Below, one piece after another: positions 53,212 to 62,461 of a DNA stretch of 64,000 bases. Location of the stretch: the NCBI GenBank assembly GCA_012729335.1, contig JAAYDJ010000039.1, positions 62,001-126,000 of the forward strand. The letters are read 5' to 3'. Positions within the stretch are counted from its first letter, which is position 1. Every line of letters begins with the position of its first letter. A program made the translations under genes and the position numbers. The DNA is from Bacteroidales bacterium. GTDB taxonomy: Bacteria; Bacteroidota; Bacteroidia; Bacteroidales; Prolixibacteraceae. Under the pieces are notes generated by a model. That model made no database searches and was not told where the DNA came from. It saw nothing but the letters and a program-made list of their open reading frames with translations.

Positions 53212-53219
53212 TATCTTTG
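53212..53219 (+). promoter_or_regulatory. -7 promoter element of the Cys-rich protein gene
   Basis: TATCTTTG matches TAnnTTTG exactly. There is no good -33 TTTG at normal spacing, which fits a promoter that needs an activator such as the one bound at the boxes just upstream. Confidence 0.6.
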
Positions 53220-53249
53220 TCCTAGTTCAAATTAAAATTATAAGTCATT

Positions 53250-53543
53250 ATGAAAAAGTTGTTATTCATCTTAGCGATTATTGCAGTTTACGGTTTGTCC
53301 ATCACCACAGCCCAGGCCGGTGTAGTTTCGGCTGAGAAGGCAAAAATAACCATTGTTGCTGACGACAATGCCCCTGACGGAGAAAAGGCCAAGAAGGCTG
53401 AAAAGAAAACCGATGCAGGATGTACAGGCAAGGAAGAAGCAAAGAGTGGATGCAGTGAAAAGGCCAAAGCCGCTTGTGCTGAAAAGGGTAAGTCGTGTTG
53501 CGGGAGCAAGGAAGCTGCTCCGGTTCCGGCACCCAAGAAATAA
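53250..53543 (+). CDS. Small exported Lys- and Cys-rich protein
   Basis: The 97-residue product has a clear signal peptide (cleavage near TTAQAG) and then a short, low-complexity mature part. Five Cys occur in DAGCTGK, SGCSEK, AACAEK and SCCGSK, among Lys, Glu and Ala. The last residues are Pro/Ala/Lys. No fold or family is recognised. The Cys pattern could bind metal or form disulfides. It has its own promoter, operator-like repeats and a strong terminator. It reads away from the two-component system, whose kinase sensor domain is also Cys-containing. Confidence 0.75.
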   Translation: MKKLLFILAIIAVYGLSITTAQAGVVSAEKAKITIVADDNAPDGEKAKKAEKKTDAGCTGKEEAKSGCSEKAKAACAEKGKSCCGSKEAAPVPAPKK

Positions 53544-53566
53544 ATATCCTTTGGGATAAGTATGGG

Positions 53567-53596
53567 AAGGTATCCGTTAGGGTACCTTTTTTTTTT
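53567..53596 (+). terminator. Rho-independent terminator of the Cys-rich gene
   Basis: The stem 53567-53575 (AAGGTATCC) pairs with 53580-53588 (GGGTACCTT, one G-U pair) over a GTTA loop, followed by T10. It separates the small gene from amrS. Confidence 0.88.
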
Positions 53597-53632
53597 GCCC
53601 TGAAAAGGGTATATTTGAGGAAAAGAGCTCTC

Positions 53633-54640
53633 ATGCGGGAGGCGATGTACTGGACCCCGGCCAGTGACGGAAAGGTCAGATGTGGATTATGTCCGCATGA
53701 ATGCCTGATCGGGGAAGGAAAGGCAGGGATTTGCCGGGTGCGGGTAAACCGGAACGGAAGGCTATTTTCTCTGGTAGACGGTCTACTGGCTGCCCTGCAT
53801 ACTGATCCGGTGGAGAAGAAGCCTCTGTACCATTTTCATCCCGGGGGGCAGATTCTTTCAATCGGTACCAGGGGCTGCAATCTGAAATGTGCATTTTGCC
53901 AGAACTACCATATTTCCCAGGAGGCTCCTTCCGCCACCGGCCGCGATTTGACGATGTCCCCAGGGGAGTTGGCCACCATGGCCGTTTCGCTGGAGAATAA
54001 CACCGGTATCGCCTACACTTACAACGAACCCACGGTTTTCTACGAATTCATGCTGGAAACGGCACGGGAAATCCGCAGGGCCGGACTGAAGAATGTGGCG
54101 GTCACCAATGGATTCATCAGCCAGGCTCCCCTTGCAGAGTTGCTTCCAGAGATGGATGCCTTCAATGTAGACCTGAAATCGTTCGACGACGGGTTTTACA
54201 GGAGAATGGCAGGAGGCAGACTGGCGCCGGTCCTGGAAACGCTCAGAGCGATTGTGGCCGGGGAAAAACATTTGGAAATCACTTTTTTAGTCATCCCCAC
54301 CCTGAATGATTCCGAAGAAGAGTTTTTAAAAATGATCGGATGGATTTCCTCGGAACTGGGCAGTGACATTCCCCTTCACTTATCGCGCTATTTTCCTGCG
54401 TGGAAGCTACATCTCCCCCCCACTCCGGTGCCGGTACTGGAGCGTTTTGCCTGTCTGGCAATGGAAAAGATGCGCTATGTATACCTGGGGAATGTGGGAG
54501 AAACCAGGTTTTCGTCCACATTCTGCCCTGCATGTCATCGGGAACTGATCAGAAGGGAGGGTTATCAGGTCACAACTGACGGATTGGGGCCCGGAGGAGC
54601 ATGCCGGCACTGCGGGAGCCGCCTGGCAGGGATATTTTAA
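53633..54640 (+). CDS. amrS: AmmeMemoRadiSam-system radical SAM protein (AmrS)
   Basis: ATG 53633 (MREAMYWTP), with GAGGAAAAGAG before it, gives 335 residues. The longer reading to 53495 overlaps the Cys-rich gene. The radical SAM motif CX3CX2C is in GCNLKCAFCQNYHIS. An N-terminal zinc-like segment is CGLCPHECLIGEGKAGICRVR, and a C-terminal one is FCPACHRELI...ACRHCGS. AYTYNEPTVFYE is the SAM-binding strand. AmrS proteins are linked in genomes with AMMECR1 and Memo, whose joint job is poorly defined; neither partner is in the window. Confidence 0.93.
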   Translation: MREAMYWTPASDGKVRCGLCPHECLIGEGKAGICRVRVNRNGRLFSLVDGLLAALHTDPVEKKPLYHFHPGGQILSIGTRGCNLKCAFCQNYHISQEAPSATGRDLTMSPGELATMAVSLENNTGIAYTYNEPTVFYEFMLETAREIRRAGLKNVAVTNGFISQAPLAELLPEMDAFNVDLKSFDDGFYRRMAGGRLAPVLETLRAIVAGEKHLEITFLVIPTLNDSEEEFLKMIGWISSELGSDIPLHLSRYFPAWKLHLPPTPVPVLERFACLAMEKMRYVYLGNVGETRFSSTFCPACHRELIRREGYQVTTDGLGPGGACRHCGSRLAGIF

Positions 54641-54664
54641 TTCCGATAGTTCAAACGATTGTTG

Positions 54665-54672
54665 TATCTTTG
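54665..54672 (+). promoter_or_regulatory. -7 promoter element of the DEAD-box helicase gene
   Basis: TATCTTTG matches TAnnTTTG exactly, about 36 bases before the ATG at 54708. Confidence 0.5.
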
Positions 54673-54707
54673 AGCCCTGATTAATTGATTCATTTCCCTA
54701 TCATTTC

Positions 54708-56108
54708 ATGACATTCGACGAATTTAACCTCACTCCCGAATTGCAGGATGCAATTTGGTATATGGGCTACCGTGATGCCACCCCCATCCAGGAGCAAGCC
54801 ATCCCTCCGATTACCGAAGGACGCGATCTGATTGCCTGTGCCCAGACGGGTACCGGCAAGACGGCGGCATTTCTCTTACCCATCCTGGATTTTCAGGCAC
54901 GGAAACCCACTTCCGACACCAATACGCTGATATTGGTCCCCACCAGGGAGCTTGCCATTCAGATCGACCAGCAGATTCAGGGGCTGGCTTACACGCTGAA
55001 CATCACCTCGATTGCGATCTACGGGGGAGGCGATGGCAGTGAATGGGGGCAGCAGAAAATCGCCCTCACCAAAGGAGCCGACATCATTGTGGCCACTCCA
55101 GGAAAGCTCATCAGTCATCTTTCACAGGGATACGTCAAGTTCGACAAGATAGAGCATCTTATTCTGGACGAAGCCGACCGGATGCTGGACATCGGATTCC
55201 ACGAAGACATCATGAAGATTATTTCCTTTCTTCCAAAGGAAAGGCAAACCCTGATGTTCAGTGCCACGATGCCCCCGAAGATCAGGGCGCTTTCCAGGCA
55301 AATACTGACGAATCCCGTGGAAATCGCCCTGGAGATGTCAAAACCGGCCGAAGGGGTGACCCAAACGGCCTACCTGGTCCATGAAATCCAGAAAACCGCC
55401 CTGGTCAGGATGTTGATCAGTGACAAACCTGAGTTAAGGAGCATTCTGGTTTTCTCCTCGACCAAGCGTAAGGTCAACGAGATTGTCAGGGGTTTGAGGT
55501 CTAAATCCTGGAAAACGGAAGGAATTTCCTCGGATCTGGAGCAAAGAGAGAGAGAAGAGATTTTGTTGCGTTTCAAGTCGCGGGAAACAAGGGTGTTGGT
55601 AGCGACCGATGTGTTGAGCCGGGGAATTGACATCAAGGACATCAACCTGGTGATCAATTATGATGTGCCGGGAGACGCGGAGGATTATGTGCACAGGGTT
55701 GGCCGTACAGCAAGGGCCGATACAACGGGGATGGCCGTCACGCTGGTCAATGAGGCCGATATGCAGAAGATGAACCGGATTGAAAAGCTGATTGGGAACG
55801 AGGTTCCCAAGGCGCCGCTTCCCGGGGAACTGGGGAGAGGTCCTGAATGGAAGCTCCGGCCTTCGACTCCCGGGGATCATTTCCGCAGGAAAGGAGGAAG
55901 ACCCAGGGAAAAGGAACAGGCCAGACCAGGTGGTTTTTCAGGCAGAAACCGGGACAAGGGTCCCGGAGATGGCCGGAGGGAAGCCCGGAAAGTTGATTCC
56001 GGGCCACGACCGGAAGGAAGTTCCGGTAAAAAAAGATGGAACAAGAAAGGCAGACAACCGGGATCGGGCCTCACAGACCAGCAGAAACCCGGTCAGGGTG
56101 AGCAGTAA
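54708..56108 (+). CDS. DEAD-box RNA helicase, RhlE-like
   Basis: The 466-residue ATP-dependent RNA helicase has the Q motif (PIQEQAIPPI), motif I AQTGTGKTA, Ia PTRELAIQ, II LDEADRML, III SATMP, V TDVLSRGIDI and VI HRVGRTARA. The last 90 residues are Arg/Gly/Lys/Pro-rich (EKEQARPGGFSGR) and should bind RNA non-specifically. It probably acts in ribosome assembly or mRNA decay, especially in the cold. It is monocistronic. Confidence 0.95.
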   Translation: MTFDEFNLTPELQDAIWYMGYRDATPIQEQAIPPITEGRDLIACAQTGTGKTAAFLLPILDFQARKPTSDTNTLILVPTRELAIQIDQQIQGLAYTLNITSIAIYGGGDGSEWGQQKIALTKGADIIVATPGKLISHLSQGYVKFDKIEHLILDEADRMLDIGFHEDIMKIISFLPKERQTLMFSATMPPKIRALSRQILTNPVEIALEMSKPAEGVTQTAYLVHEIQKTALVRMLISDKPELRSILVFSSTKRKVNEIVRGLRSKSWKTEGISSDLEQREREEILLRFKSRETRVLVATDVLSRGIDIKDINLVINYDVPGDAEDYVHRVGRTARADTTGMAVTLVNEADMQKMNRIEKLIGNEVPKAPLPGELGRGPEWKLRPSTPGDHFRRKGGRPREKEQARPGGFSGRNRDKGPGDGRREARKVDSGPRPEGSSGKKRWNKKGRQPGSGLTDQQKPGQGEQ

Positions 56109-56145
56109 AGGCCTACCTATCTTCAATTCGGAAATGCACTCTCCA

Positions 56146-58473
56146 TCAGAACTTCAGGGACCATGACACGGAGGGAACGACGGGAAGCATGGAGATTTGC
56201 ATGAAAGAATCACCGTCCTTGTAATAGAAATAAGGATTCAACCGGTTATATATATTATACACGGAGATTTTCCAGGTACGTTCCCTGTTTTTGCTCAGCT
56301 TTTTGGAAGCAGCATAGGCGGCATCAAGATGGTGGAAAGGAGGCATTCTGTAGTTGTTGGGATGGGGGAAGGATTCAAACCAGCTGAAATGCTCCAGGTA
56401 AGGAAAATCTTTGTCCAGTCCGGGCAGCAGCATTCCCTTAATATGTTCATCGGGGATGGTGATGGCGTTTCCGGAGGCAAAAACAAAGGCGACGGTCACT
56501 GTGTTTTTTTTGATGTGATTATCCTTAAGCCGGTAATTGGCAAGCAGGGTGAAGTCGTGTCTCCGGTCATATTTGAAGGGAAAGAAACGGCCCCTGTTTA
56601 TATCAGGGAATTTTCTTTCAGACCAGGAGAGGGAGTATCCGGCCCAGCCTGTCAGGCGGCCCGTGGTCTTTTCAGCCATGAATTCCGCTCCGTAATTGAG
56701 GCCTTTGCCGGCTATGGTAAGTTCTTCCCAGGTTTTCCCTGAACCGGCGGTCAGGATCACCCCGGGGCGGTATTCCAGGAGGTGGTTCATGGGCTTGTAA
56801 TAAGCATCGGCTTCGAAGGTCCATCCACTGATGGGAGTAGTCATCACACCCAGGTCAGCCAGCCAGGCTTCTGCCGGGAACGTTGTCTCGGTGGCAGGAA
56901 CCCACAAATCGGTAGGCATATTCAGTGCATTATTGGTAAGAAGGTGAATGGTCTGAACCATCCGTTGCCAGGAGATTTTCAGGTCGGTATGTTCCGACAG
57001 GGCATAACGGGTTGACACCCGTGGTTCGGTATAATACCGTGTTTTATTACCTGAGATAAAGGTCAGCAGACGCACCCCTGCAATGAGGGTTAACCGTTGG
57101 GCCAAGGTCGTTTCATCCTCGGCATATACAGAGACGGATAAGGACTTTGCAGCAGGGGCAGAAGGTGGGGAGTAGCCGGTTGAATAGCCGGAGTAGCTGG
57201 TCAGCTCGGGAGTAAAAGTTTGCCAGGAGAACTGGTAGCCGAATTTCACAGCATGCCCTTCAGGAGAAAAATCCAGGTCCCCTTTCAGGGAGAACTCCTC
57301 CAGTCCGCTTTTGGTATACTGCCCCGATTTTTCTTTATCCCGGCTGTTTTCAAACTGCTCATTGAATCTGTAGAGACTATGGTAAACAGATGTATTCATG
57401 AACCATGCAGGGGCCAGCACCAGGTTCCAGCGGAGGACCGAAGTCTGGTTTCCCCATTTGAAGCTGTAACGGTCAGTGGTCAGGGAATCCTTCGAGTTCA
57501 CGAAATACTGGTCGCGGCCCTGGTAGTGGCTGAGGTAAATGCGGTTTCCGGGGCTGATGATCCAGTTGATTTTGGCATTGAGGTCGTAGAAGGTATACCC
57601 CAGGGTTTCCAGGTCGCCCGAGATGAGTTGTTCCAACCGTAAAGGGAGATCGATCCAGGATCTGCGGCCTGAGATCATGTAGGAGGCCACATCCTTTTTA
57701 AGGGGGCCTTCCAGCATCAGCCGGCCCGAGACGGGACTCACCGAAAAATGGCCGCCTGCTTCTTTCAGGTTCCCCTCCTTCATAGACAAATCCAGAACAG
57801 ACGAAAGCCGTCCGCCATACCGGGCGGGGATGCCACCCTTAAAGAAGCGCATGTCCCTGACGGCATCTGTATTAAAGGTGGAAAGGTACCCGAAGAGGTG
57901 ATTGGTGTTGTAAACGGGGACGCCATCGAGAAGAATCAGGTTCTGGTCGTGGGAGCCTCCGCGGACATTGATTCCCGAGGTTCCTTCATTTCCCGATTTG
58001 ACCCCTGGAAGCAACTGAATGGTTTTCAAGGCATCTGATTCACCGAGCAGAGAGGGGGAGAGCTCTGCCCGGTTGGATGAGAGGTAATACACACCGGGTA
58101 TAGCCGACCGGATGATCGTGTTATCCTTTAAGTGACCGGTGATACTGACCTCTCCCACCTCCAGTCCGGAAGCCAGTTCCCAGTTTATCACCGTATCGCT
58201 GTAGATAATCAGGGAGAGGGTGAGTTTCCGGTAGCCCACGAAGGAGATTTCCAGCTCCTGCTGGCCGGGGGGGAGGGTCAGTGCATAGTAGCCATAGGCG
58301 TTTGCGGAAGTCCCTTTGCGAAGTGCCGGCACCCAAACCGTGGCTCCGGCCAGGTGCTCCCCTGAGACCGCATCCCTGATGATGCCCGAGACGGATATCC
58401 TGGGTCCTTCCTGAGCGAACAACGCCGACAGGCAGAAAAAAAAGAGCACTGTGCAGTTCCAGCGTCTGTTCAT
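56146..58473 (-). CDS. TonB-dependent receptor with CarboxypepD-like N-domain
   Basis: This 775-residue outer-membrane receptor has a signal peptide (to LFAQEG) and a carboxypeptidase-regulatory-like domain (ISVSGIIRDAVSGEHLAGATV, about 25-110). The plug follows (KTIQLLPGVKSG...GINVRGGSHDQNLILLDGVPVYN), then a barrel ending in PSVSWSLKF. It takes up a ligand powered by TonB. There is no SusD partner, and it is not of the long SusC type. A DUF4249 lipoprotein gene nearby is the usual companion of such receptors, so they may form one uptake complex. The ligand is unknown. Confidence 0.9.
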   Translation of the reverse strand: MNRRWNCTVLFFFCLSALFAQEGPRISVSGIIRDAVSGEHLAGATVWVPALRKGTSANAYGYYALTLPPGQQELEISFVGYRKLTLSLIIYSDTVINWELASGLEVGEVSITGHLKDNTIIRSAIPGVYYLSSNRAELSPSLLGESDALKTIQLLPGVKSGNEGTSGINVRGGSHDQNLILLDGVPVYNTNHLFGYLSTFNTDAVRDMRFFKGGIPARYGGRLSSVLDLSMKEGNLKEAGGHFSVSPVSGRLMLEGPLKKDVASYMISGRRSWIDLPLRLEQLISGDLETLGYTFYDLNAKINWIISPGNRIYLSHYQGRDQYFVNSKDSLTTDRYSFKWGNQTSVLRWNLVLAPAWFMNTSVYHSLYRFNEQFENSRDKEKSGQYTKSGLEEFSLKGDLDFSPEGHAVKFGYQFSWQTFTPELTSYSGYSTGYSPPSAPAAKSLSVSVYAEDETTLAQRLTLIAGVRLLTFISGNKTRYYTEPRVSTRYALSEHTDLKISWQRMVQTIHLLTNNALNMPTDLWVPATETTFPAEAWLADLGVMTTPISGWTFEADAYYKPMNHLLEYRPGVILTAGSGKTWEELTIAGKGLNYGAEFMAEKTTGRLTGWAGYSLSWSERKFPDINRGRFFPFKYDRRHDFTLLANYRLKDNHIKKNTVTVAFVFASGNAITIPDEHIKGMLLPGLDKDFPYLEHFSWFESFPHPNNYRMPPFHHLDAAYAASKKLSKNRERTWKISVYNIYNRLNPYFYYKDGDSFMQISMLPVVPSVSWSLKF

Positions 58474-58540
58474 GATGGATCTGTCATTATGATAATCGGG
58501 CCCTGGTGCAAATAACCGGGATGGTCATCTGATCGCACAG

Positions 58541-58912
58541 CTAATCGGTGAACTCTATTACATGGGCGCTGACCGTCACCGTTCGCCTCACATAGAAGAT
58601 CAGGAATGCGGCAATATGTTCCTCTACGGTAACATTGACTACCGCTTTCGAACTGCCGGTCAGGTCATTCCGGGCAAACATATCAGCTTTGGCCTTTTCA
58701 ATAAGTGCTTTATGCGACAGCCCACCCACTCCCATGATATAAGTGGCGGTGGAGGTTCCGCTGATTTTGTCGACTACTTTAAAATTCTTTCTGGCCAGTT
58801 CCACATTGGTCATATGGCCTGCCATGTTTCCCACTAACGCGGTGTGAATACCGCAACCTGGCAACAAAAGGGTGGCAAACAAAATAACAACACTGATATT
58901 CAATACTTTCAT
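58541..58912 (-). CDS. Small lipoprotein, DUF6567-like
   Basis: This 123-residue protein has a lipobox (LLLPGCG, Cys at about residue 20). The mature part has NVELARKNFKVVDKISGTSTATYIMGVGG and a hydrophobic strand before the end. It resembles DUF6567 from memory, with low certainty. It sits 67 bases upstream of the TonB receptor on the same strand, so it may be transcribed with it, but no function is apparent. Confidence 0.7.
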   Translation of the reverse strand: MKVLNISVVILFATLLLPGCGIHTALVGNMAGHMTNVELARKNFKVVDKISGTSTATYIMGVGGLSHKALIEKAKADMFARNDLTGSSKAVVNVTVEEHIAAFLIFYVRRTVTVSAHVIEFTD

Positions 58913-59171
58913 GATGCTTTAACTTTAACAGGGGTAACGTTGGGTGATTATAGTTGAATTATTTCATTGTAACAGGTCCCTCCAGAACACATACAATATC
59001 CGCATGGCTAATCATAGTGGTTGGTGCAGACAGGATGCATGAGAAGGTCAATATCATACAAGAAAGTCAGCAGACAAGCTTTATTTACTTCCCCGGACAC
59101 CATTCAAAGGCAAACGAATTAGTTGCCGGGGAGGAGTTCAGACATACTTGTTGCAGCAATTTGTCTTCAGG

Positions 59172-60107
59172 CTATTTCGTATTCCCAGTCTCATTATTCT
59201 GGTATATGGATTCGGGAGTTGTGATATCAAACTGGCTGATCGTATAGGAACCGAAAATTCCTTTTCCGTTTTCAATATTGGAATACATGTCCACGGGAGT
59301 ATGGAATACCGGCATATCCCCGATCACCCCCAGATCATACTGTATAAGGGCAGACTTCATGTACTGATCAAGATGCTCGTCAGCATTGATGATATACAGA
59401 TAAACTCTAAATGGGAGATTATTATAATCTTCAGAATCAGAAAAGTAATGAGGAATTTTAAAGCTTACCTCCTTACCTTTAAACTTTGTATCTGGTAATC
59501 TTGCATAAAAATGATATGAGTTATTCATTCTCCCAGTAATATCCGCACTCCGTGTTCGATTAAAATCGTCAAAAAGATTAAAATCAGAAGAAACATAAGT
59601 TTCATAGTACATCATCCAGCCAGAGTATGTAAAACTCTTTTGACCTACCCAATAGAAATTATCCTCATTTGAATTATCAACTATAGTTACTTTAACTTGA
59701 TTCTCATCAGGAAATGGTGTCAGGATAATATTAGGTATTTCAGGAATTTTTGTATAACCGAATAACCTATTCCCATTTTTCATTACTATTTCCAACTTAT
59801 ATCCTTTACCTGCTGTTGGACAAATCGAATCTCCATAAATCCCATTTCCGAAGTGTGTAGTTATGTATTTGCTACTATCACCTGATATCAATACCAACGC
59901 ATCATCAATTGATATGATTCTTTCAGACAAATCAGATCTTAATGATGAACTAATATGGACCTTTATAAATGAATCCGGAACTAGAATAGAATTGACAACG
60001 ACAGAACTTTGATAATCGCAAAAATCAGGATTTACCGAAGTTACACAGTTGCAAACAATTAGTATTATAAAAACTGTAAGGCTTTTTATACCACATCTAT
60101 TTTTCAC
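59172..60107 (-). CDS. DUF4249 family protein
   Basis: The 311-residue exported protein begins with a hydrophobic signal (LTVFIILIVCNC), possibly a lipobox. The mature part is beta-rich, with a VVNSILVPDSFIKVHISSS segment near the start and GKGYKLEIVMKNGNRLFGYT in the middle, as in DUF4249. In Bacteroidota these proteins are often next to TonB receptors, here separated by one small lipoprotein gene. A surface or outer-membrane accessory role is likely. The gene is visibly AT-richer than those before 56 kb. Confidence 0.8.
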   Translation of the reverse strand: MKNRCGIKSLTVFIILIVCNCVTSVNPDFCDYQSSVVVNSILVPDSFIKVHISSSLRSDLSERIISIDDALVLISGDSSKYITTHFGNGIYGDSICPTAGKGYKLEIVMKNGNRLFGYTKIPEIPNIILTPFPDENQVKVTIVDNSNEDNFYWVGQKSFTYSGWMMYYETYVSSDFNLFDDFNRTRSADITGRMNNSYHFYARLPDTKFKGKEVSFKIPHYFSDSEDYNNLPFRVYLYIINADEHLDQYMKSALIQYDLGVIGDMPVFHTPVDMYSNIENGKGIFGSYTISQFDITTPESIYQNNETGNTK

Positions 60108-60128
60108 AATATCCGAAATTTTCTAGGG

Positions 60129-60152
60129 AAGGGGCTGGTTTCCCAGCCCCTT
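60129..60152. terminator. Hairpin between the FnIII lipoprotein and DUF4249 genes
   Basis: AAGGGGCTGG (60129-60138) pairs with CCAGCCCCTT (60143-60152). On the minus strand, where both genes lie, the tail after it is TTCCCTAG, so termination may be partial. On the plus strand a TTTCTCTT run follows. Confidence 0.6.
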
Positions 60153-60156
60153 TCTC

Positions 60157-61809
60157 TTATTGTTTCAAGTACATACGAGCTTTGCCTTTGTCTGGCATTA
60201 AGTTATATCCATCAGAAGGAATACCATTAACAAGTGGTCCTCCTTTTCTTTCCCAGTATTGAATAATGACTTCACCAAAGCTTTCATCTTTGTCAGCTAT
60301 CTTAAACTCAATACTCAAAGGCGCGCTAATATCTACGATCTTAAATATCTGCACCTTGAAGGTAAGACCAAACTTAATGGTCGTTCCATCGCCTGCGCCA
60401 TCATCTTCAACCATAACGAATCTATATGAATAGGATTTGGTCCTTACATCCCAGGGGAACAAATAGTGATTGTAATAACACCACTTATTCTTTTGTTGAT
60501 CCTTGGTTTTTTGCCCAAGACTGTTGACCCCGACACCGGGATAGGCCGTATTGGTATTTCCTGGTATGGTCAGATAAGATGTTTTGTATTGCAGCTCGAT
60601 TTTACCGTCAAATAAGCCACAACACCATTTCCAGCAATCGGAATCGATAAAGATCTTGTCAATCACATCTCTGTTCCCGTTGGTCCTCCAGCTTGCGTAA
60701 GACTCCAAACCATTGGTCAAGGGTGAAGCATTTCCGGAAGCATCAACTGAACGAATGGAATATGTATATCCAAAATCCGTAGCTAGATACTGGTCGTAAT
60801 AATTAATTTGATCCCCACCCACAGTGGCGAGCAGGTAGTTGGGATAGGTCATGTATTGGCGATAGATTTCATAGGACACAGCCCCGGGAACCTGGGACCA
60901 GTTTAGCTGAATCGTATAGGGCCCCGCCGGATGCACGGTAAATGTAGAGGGCGCAGAAATTGCCGTCGCTGCAGCGGACTTGAGACCGGGATCCAGAATT
61001 TTCCCTGATCCAACAGAGGGCTTCCCTTCAGGATAGGTATACATGGATCTTCTTGAGGCCAATCTCTCCGCAAATTCCAGATTGTCAAGAACCTCAATGA
61101 CAGGTTCCGCTTGCAGGGTCCTGGCCGACTTCATATGCTGTAATGTATATTCATATGCTTCCCTGGCCGTGACAAAGCGTTCCTCCTCCGGAATCACAAA
61201 ACCATCAGGATCCACCCTCATCATGCCTTCCTCATCTACCCGTTCGGCAATCCTGACCAGTAAAACAGGTACAGTGATATCCTCTTCATAACAGATATTC
61301 TCTCCTCCGCCCAAATCATACCCTTTTACCGGCATCCCCTCTCCTTCATTATATTCCACAGGTAAACCGATTACCAGAGGAACAGTTGAGGCAGGATCCC
61401 AGTCATTGTAATAAACCGGACATGAGATCTGCAGGTTCTTACACTTATTCAGATAATCGCTGACAGGAGAAAAATCAATTCCCTTTTCGGCGGCAACGCT
61501 TTGAAGGTATGCAGAGAAACTGACATTCCCGAATTTTCCGGAGCTGATCTCCTTATCCTTAATAAGTTCAAAGAGAATGTCATAATCACCCGTAAATTCT
61601 CTTCCGATCTCTTCATGAAGGAAAGCCCTGACATTAACGTCTTCCAGCGACAAAGCCACAATCCTGGCGAGTGTATTGTGAATCACATCTGTGGTCAACC
61701 CATTGCCTACTGCAGAGGGTTCAGGCCCTATTTCGGGCAGGTCGGGCTCTTTCTGACAGGCACTGAACAAAGCCAAAAGCAAGCATATTCCGATAACCTT
61801 TCTTTTCAT
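60157..61809 (-). CDS. Large lipoprotein with a fibronectin-III-like segment
   Basis: The 550-residue lipoprotein (lipobox LFSACQ) has three parts. The first 270 residues are unrecognised, with conserved-looking VPLVIGLPVEYNEGEG and a YLNKCKNLQISCPVYYND stretch. A region at about 283-375 has the FnIII pattern (YTIQLNWSQVPGAVSYEIYRQ). The last 170 are rich in aromatics and Cys (DSDCWKWCCGLFDGKI). The protein is probably exposed at the cell surface. I cannot give a function. It may be transcribed with the DUF4249 gene through a partial terminator. Confidence 0.78.
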   Translation of the reverse strand: MKRKVIGICLLLALFSACQKEPDLPEIGPEPSAVGNGLTTDVIHNTLARIVALSLEDVNVRAFLHEEIGREFTGDYDILFELIKDKEISSGKFGNVSFSAYLQSVAAEKGIDFSPVSDYLNKCKNLQISCPVYYNDWDPASTVPLVIGLPVEYNEGEGMPVKGYDLGGGENICYEEDITVPVLLVRIAERVDEEGMMRVDPDGFVIPEEERFVTAREAYEYTLQHMKSARTLQAEPVIEVLDNLEFAERLASRRSMYTYPEGKPSVGSGKILDPGLKSAAATAISAPSTFTVHPAGPYTIQLNWSQVPGAVSYEIYRQYMTYPNYLLATVGGDQINYYDQYLATDFGYTYSIRSVDASGNASPLTNGLESYASWRTNGNRDVIDKIFIDSDCWKWCCGLFDGKIELQYKTSYLTIPGNTNTAYPGVGVNSLGQKTKDQQKNKWCYYNHYLFPWDVRTKSYSYRFVMVEDDGAGDGTTIKFGLTFKVQIFKIVDISAPLSIEFKIADKDESFGEVIIQYWERKGGPLVNGIPSDGYNLMPDKGKARMYLKQ

Positions 61810-62461
61810 TTTGGTTTTTGTAAATAACTCGGCACTAAGCCCCGTTTTGCATATGCCACTTGCAAAATTGGTTTCCGTATCGTAGCTTTGTTTAGGCTTT
61901 TACACAAAGCCAATCCTCCCCGGGACGGAAACAAAGTAACGCGTGGGACCCCCGGGGAGGCTCTTTAATAAACCTGTTTTTCCCAAGCATCACAAGGTTA
62001 TCCATCATCCTATACATAGTTATCATTATAATGACCCAATCAGGCTTGCATTTCTTGCTATTACGTTTCAGGTTTGTAAATACTCTATTTAAATTTATGC
62101 AAATGCCAGAGCATATGCAAGACCCTGTTTTTCAGATATAAGCCCAAAAAAGGCTTAACCATTTTAAGGTCAAATAAATAACTTAAGTATTTATTTACAC
62201 TCCATGGAGTGCCTTCTACAATCAATTGTGTTAACTGCCAATGTCTCCCGGGTTTTATCATGACACGGGTAAATCATACCCATCTACCCAGCCAGATGAA
62301 GTTCTCCCGGGTATATAGGCACCACGCACGCCCACCTGGAGTTCAATTACTTCAGTATTTATTCCTGCACCCAGGAACAATCAGAAATCTAAATGGAGAA
62401 TGAATAGGGGCTCCGGTTGGACCGCTCCGTACAATCACTGCAAGAAACCTGCGTACCCCGT
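61810..62461. other. Gene-free AT-rich region with several palindromes
   Basis: I find no gene here. There are perfect or near-perfect dyads: CCTCCCCGGG (61915-61924) with CCCGGGGAGG (61951-61960), an AAATAAATA...TATTTATTT dyad (62172-62196), and the 12-base palindrome ACTCCATGGAGT (62199-62210). A CAATTTTG near 61870 on the minus strand, one base off TAnnTTTG, may be the promoter of the large lipoprotein gene. Confidence 0.6.

Noticed and set aside
62209-62403. Small rightward frame of 64 codons
   Set aside because: It starts inside a palindrome, has no domain, and the sequence is repetitive (TCTCCCGGGT twice).
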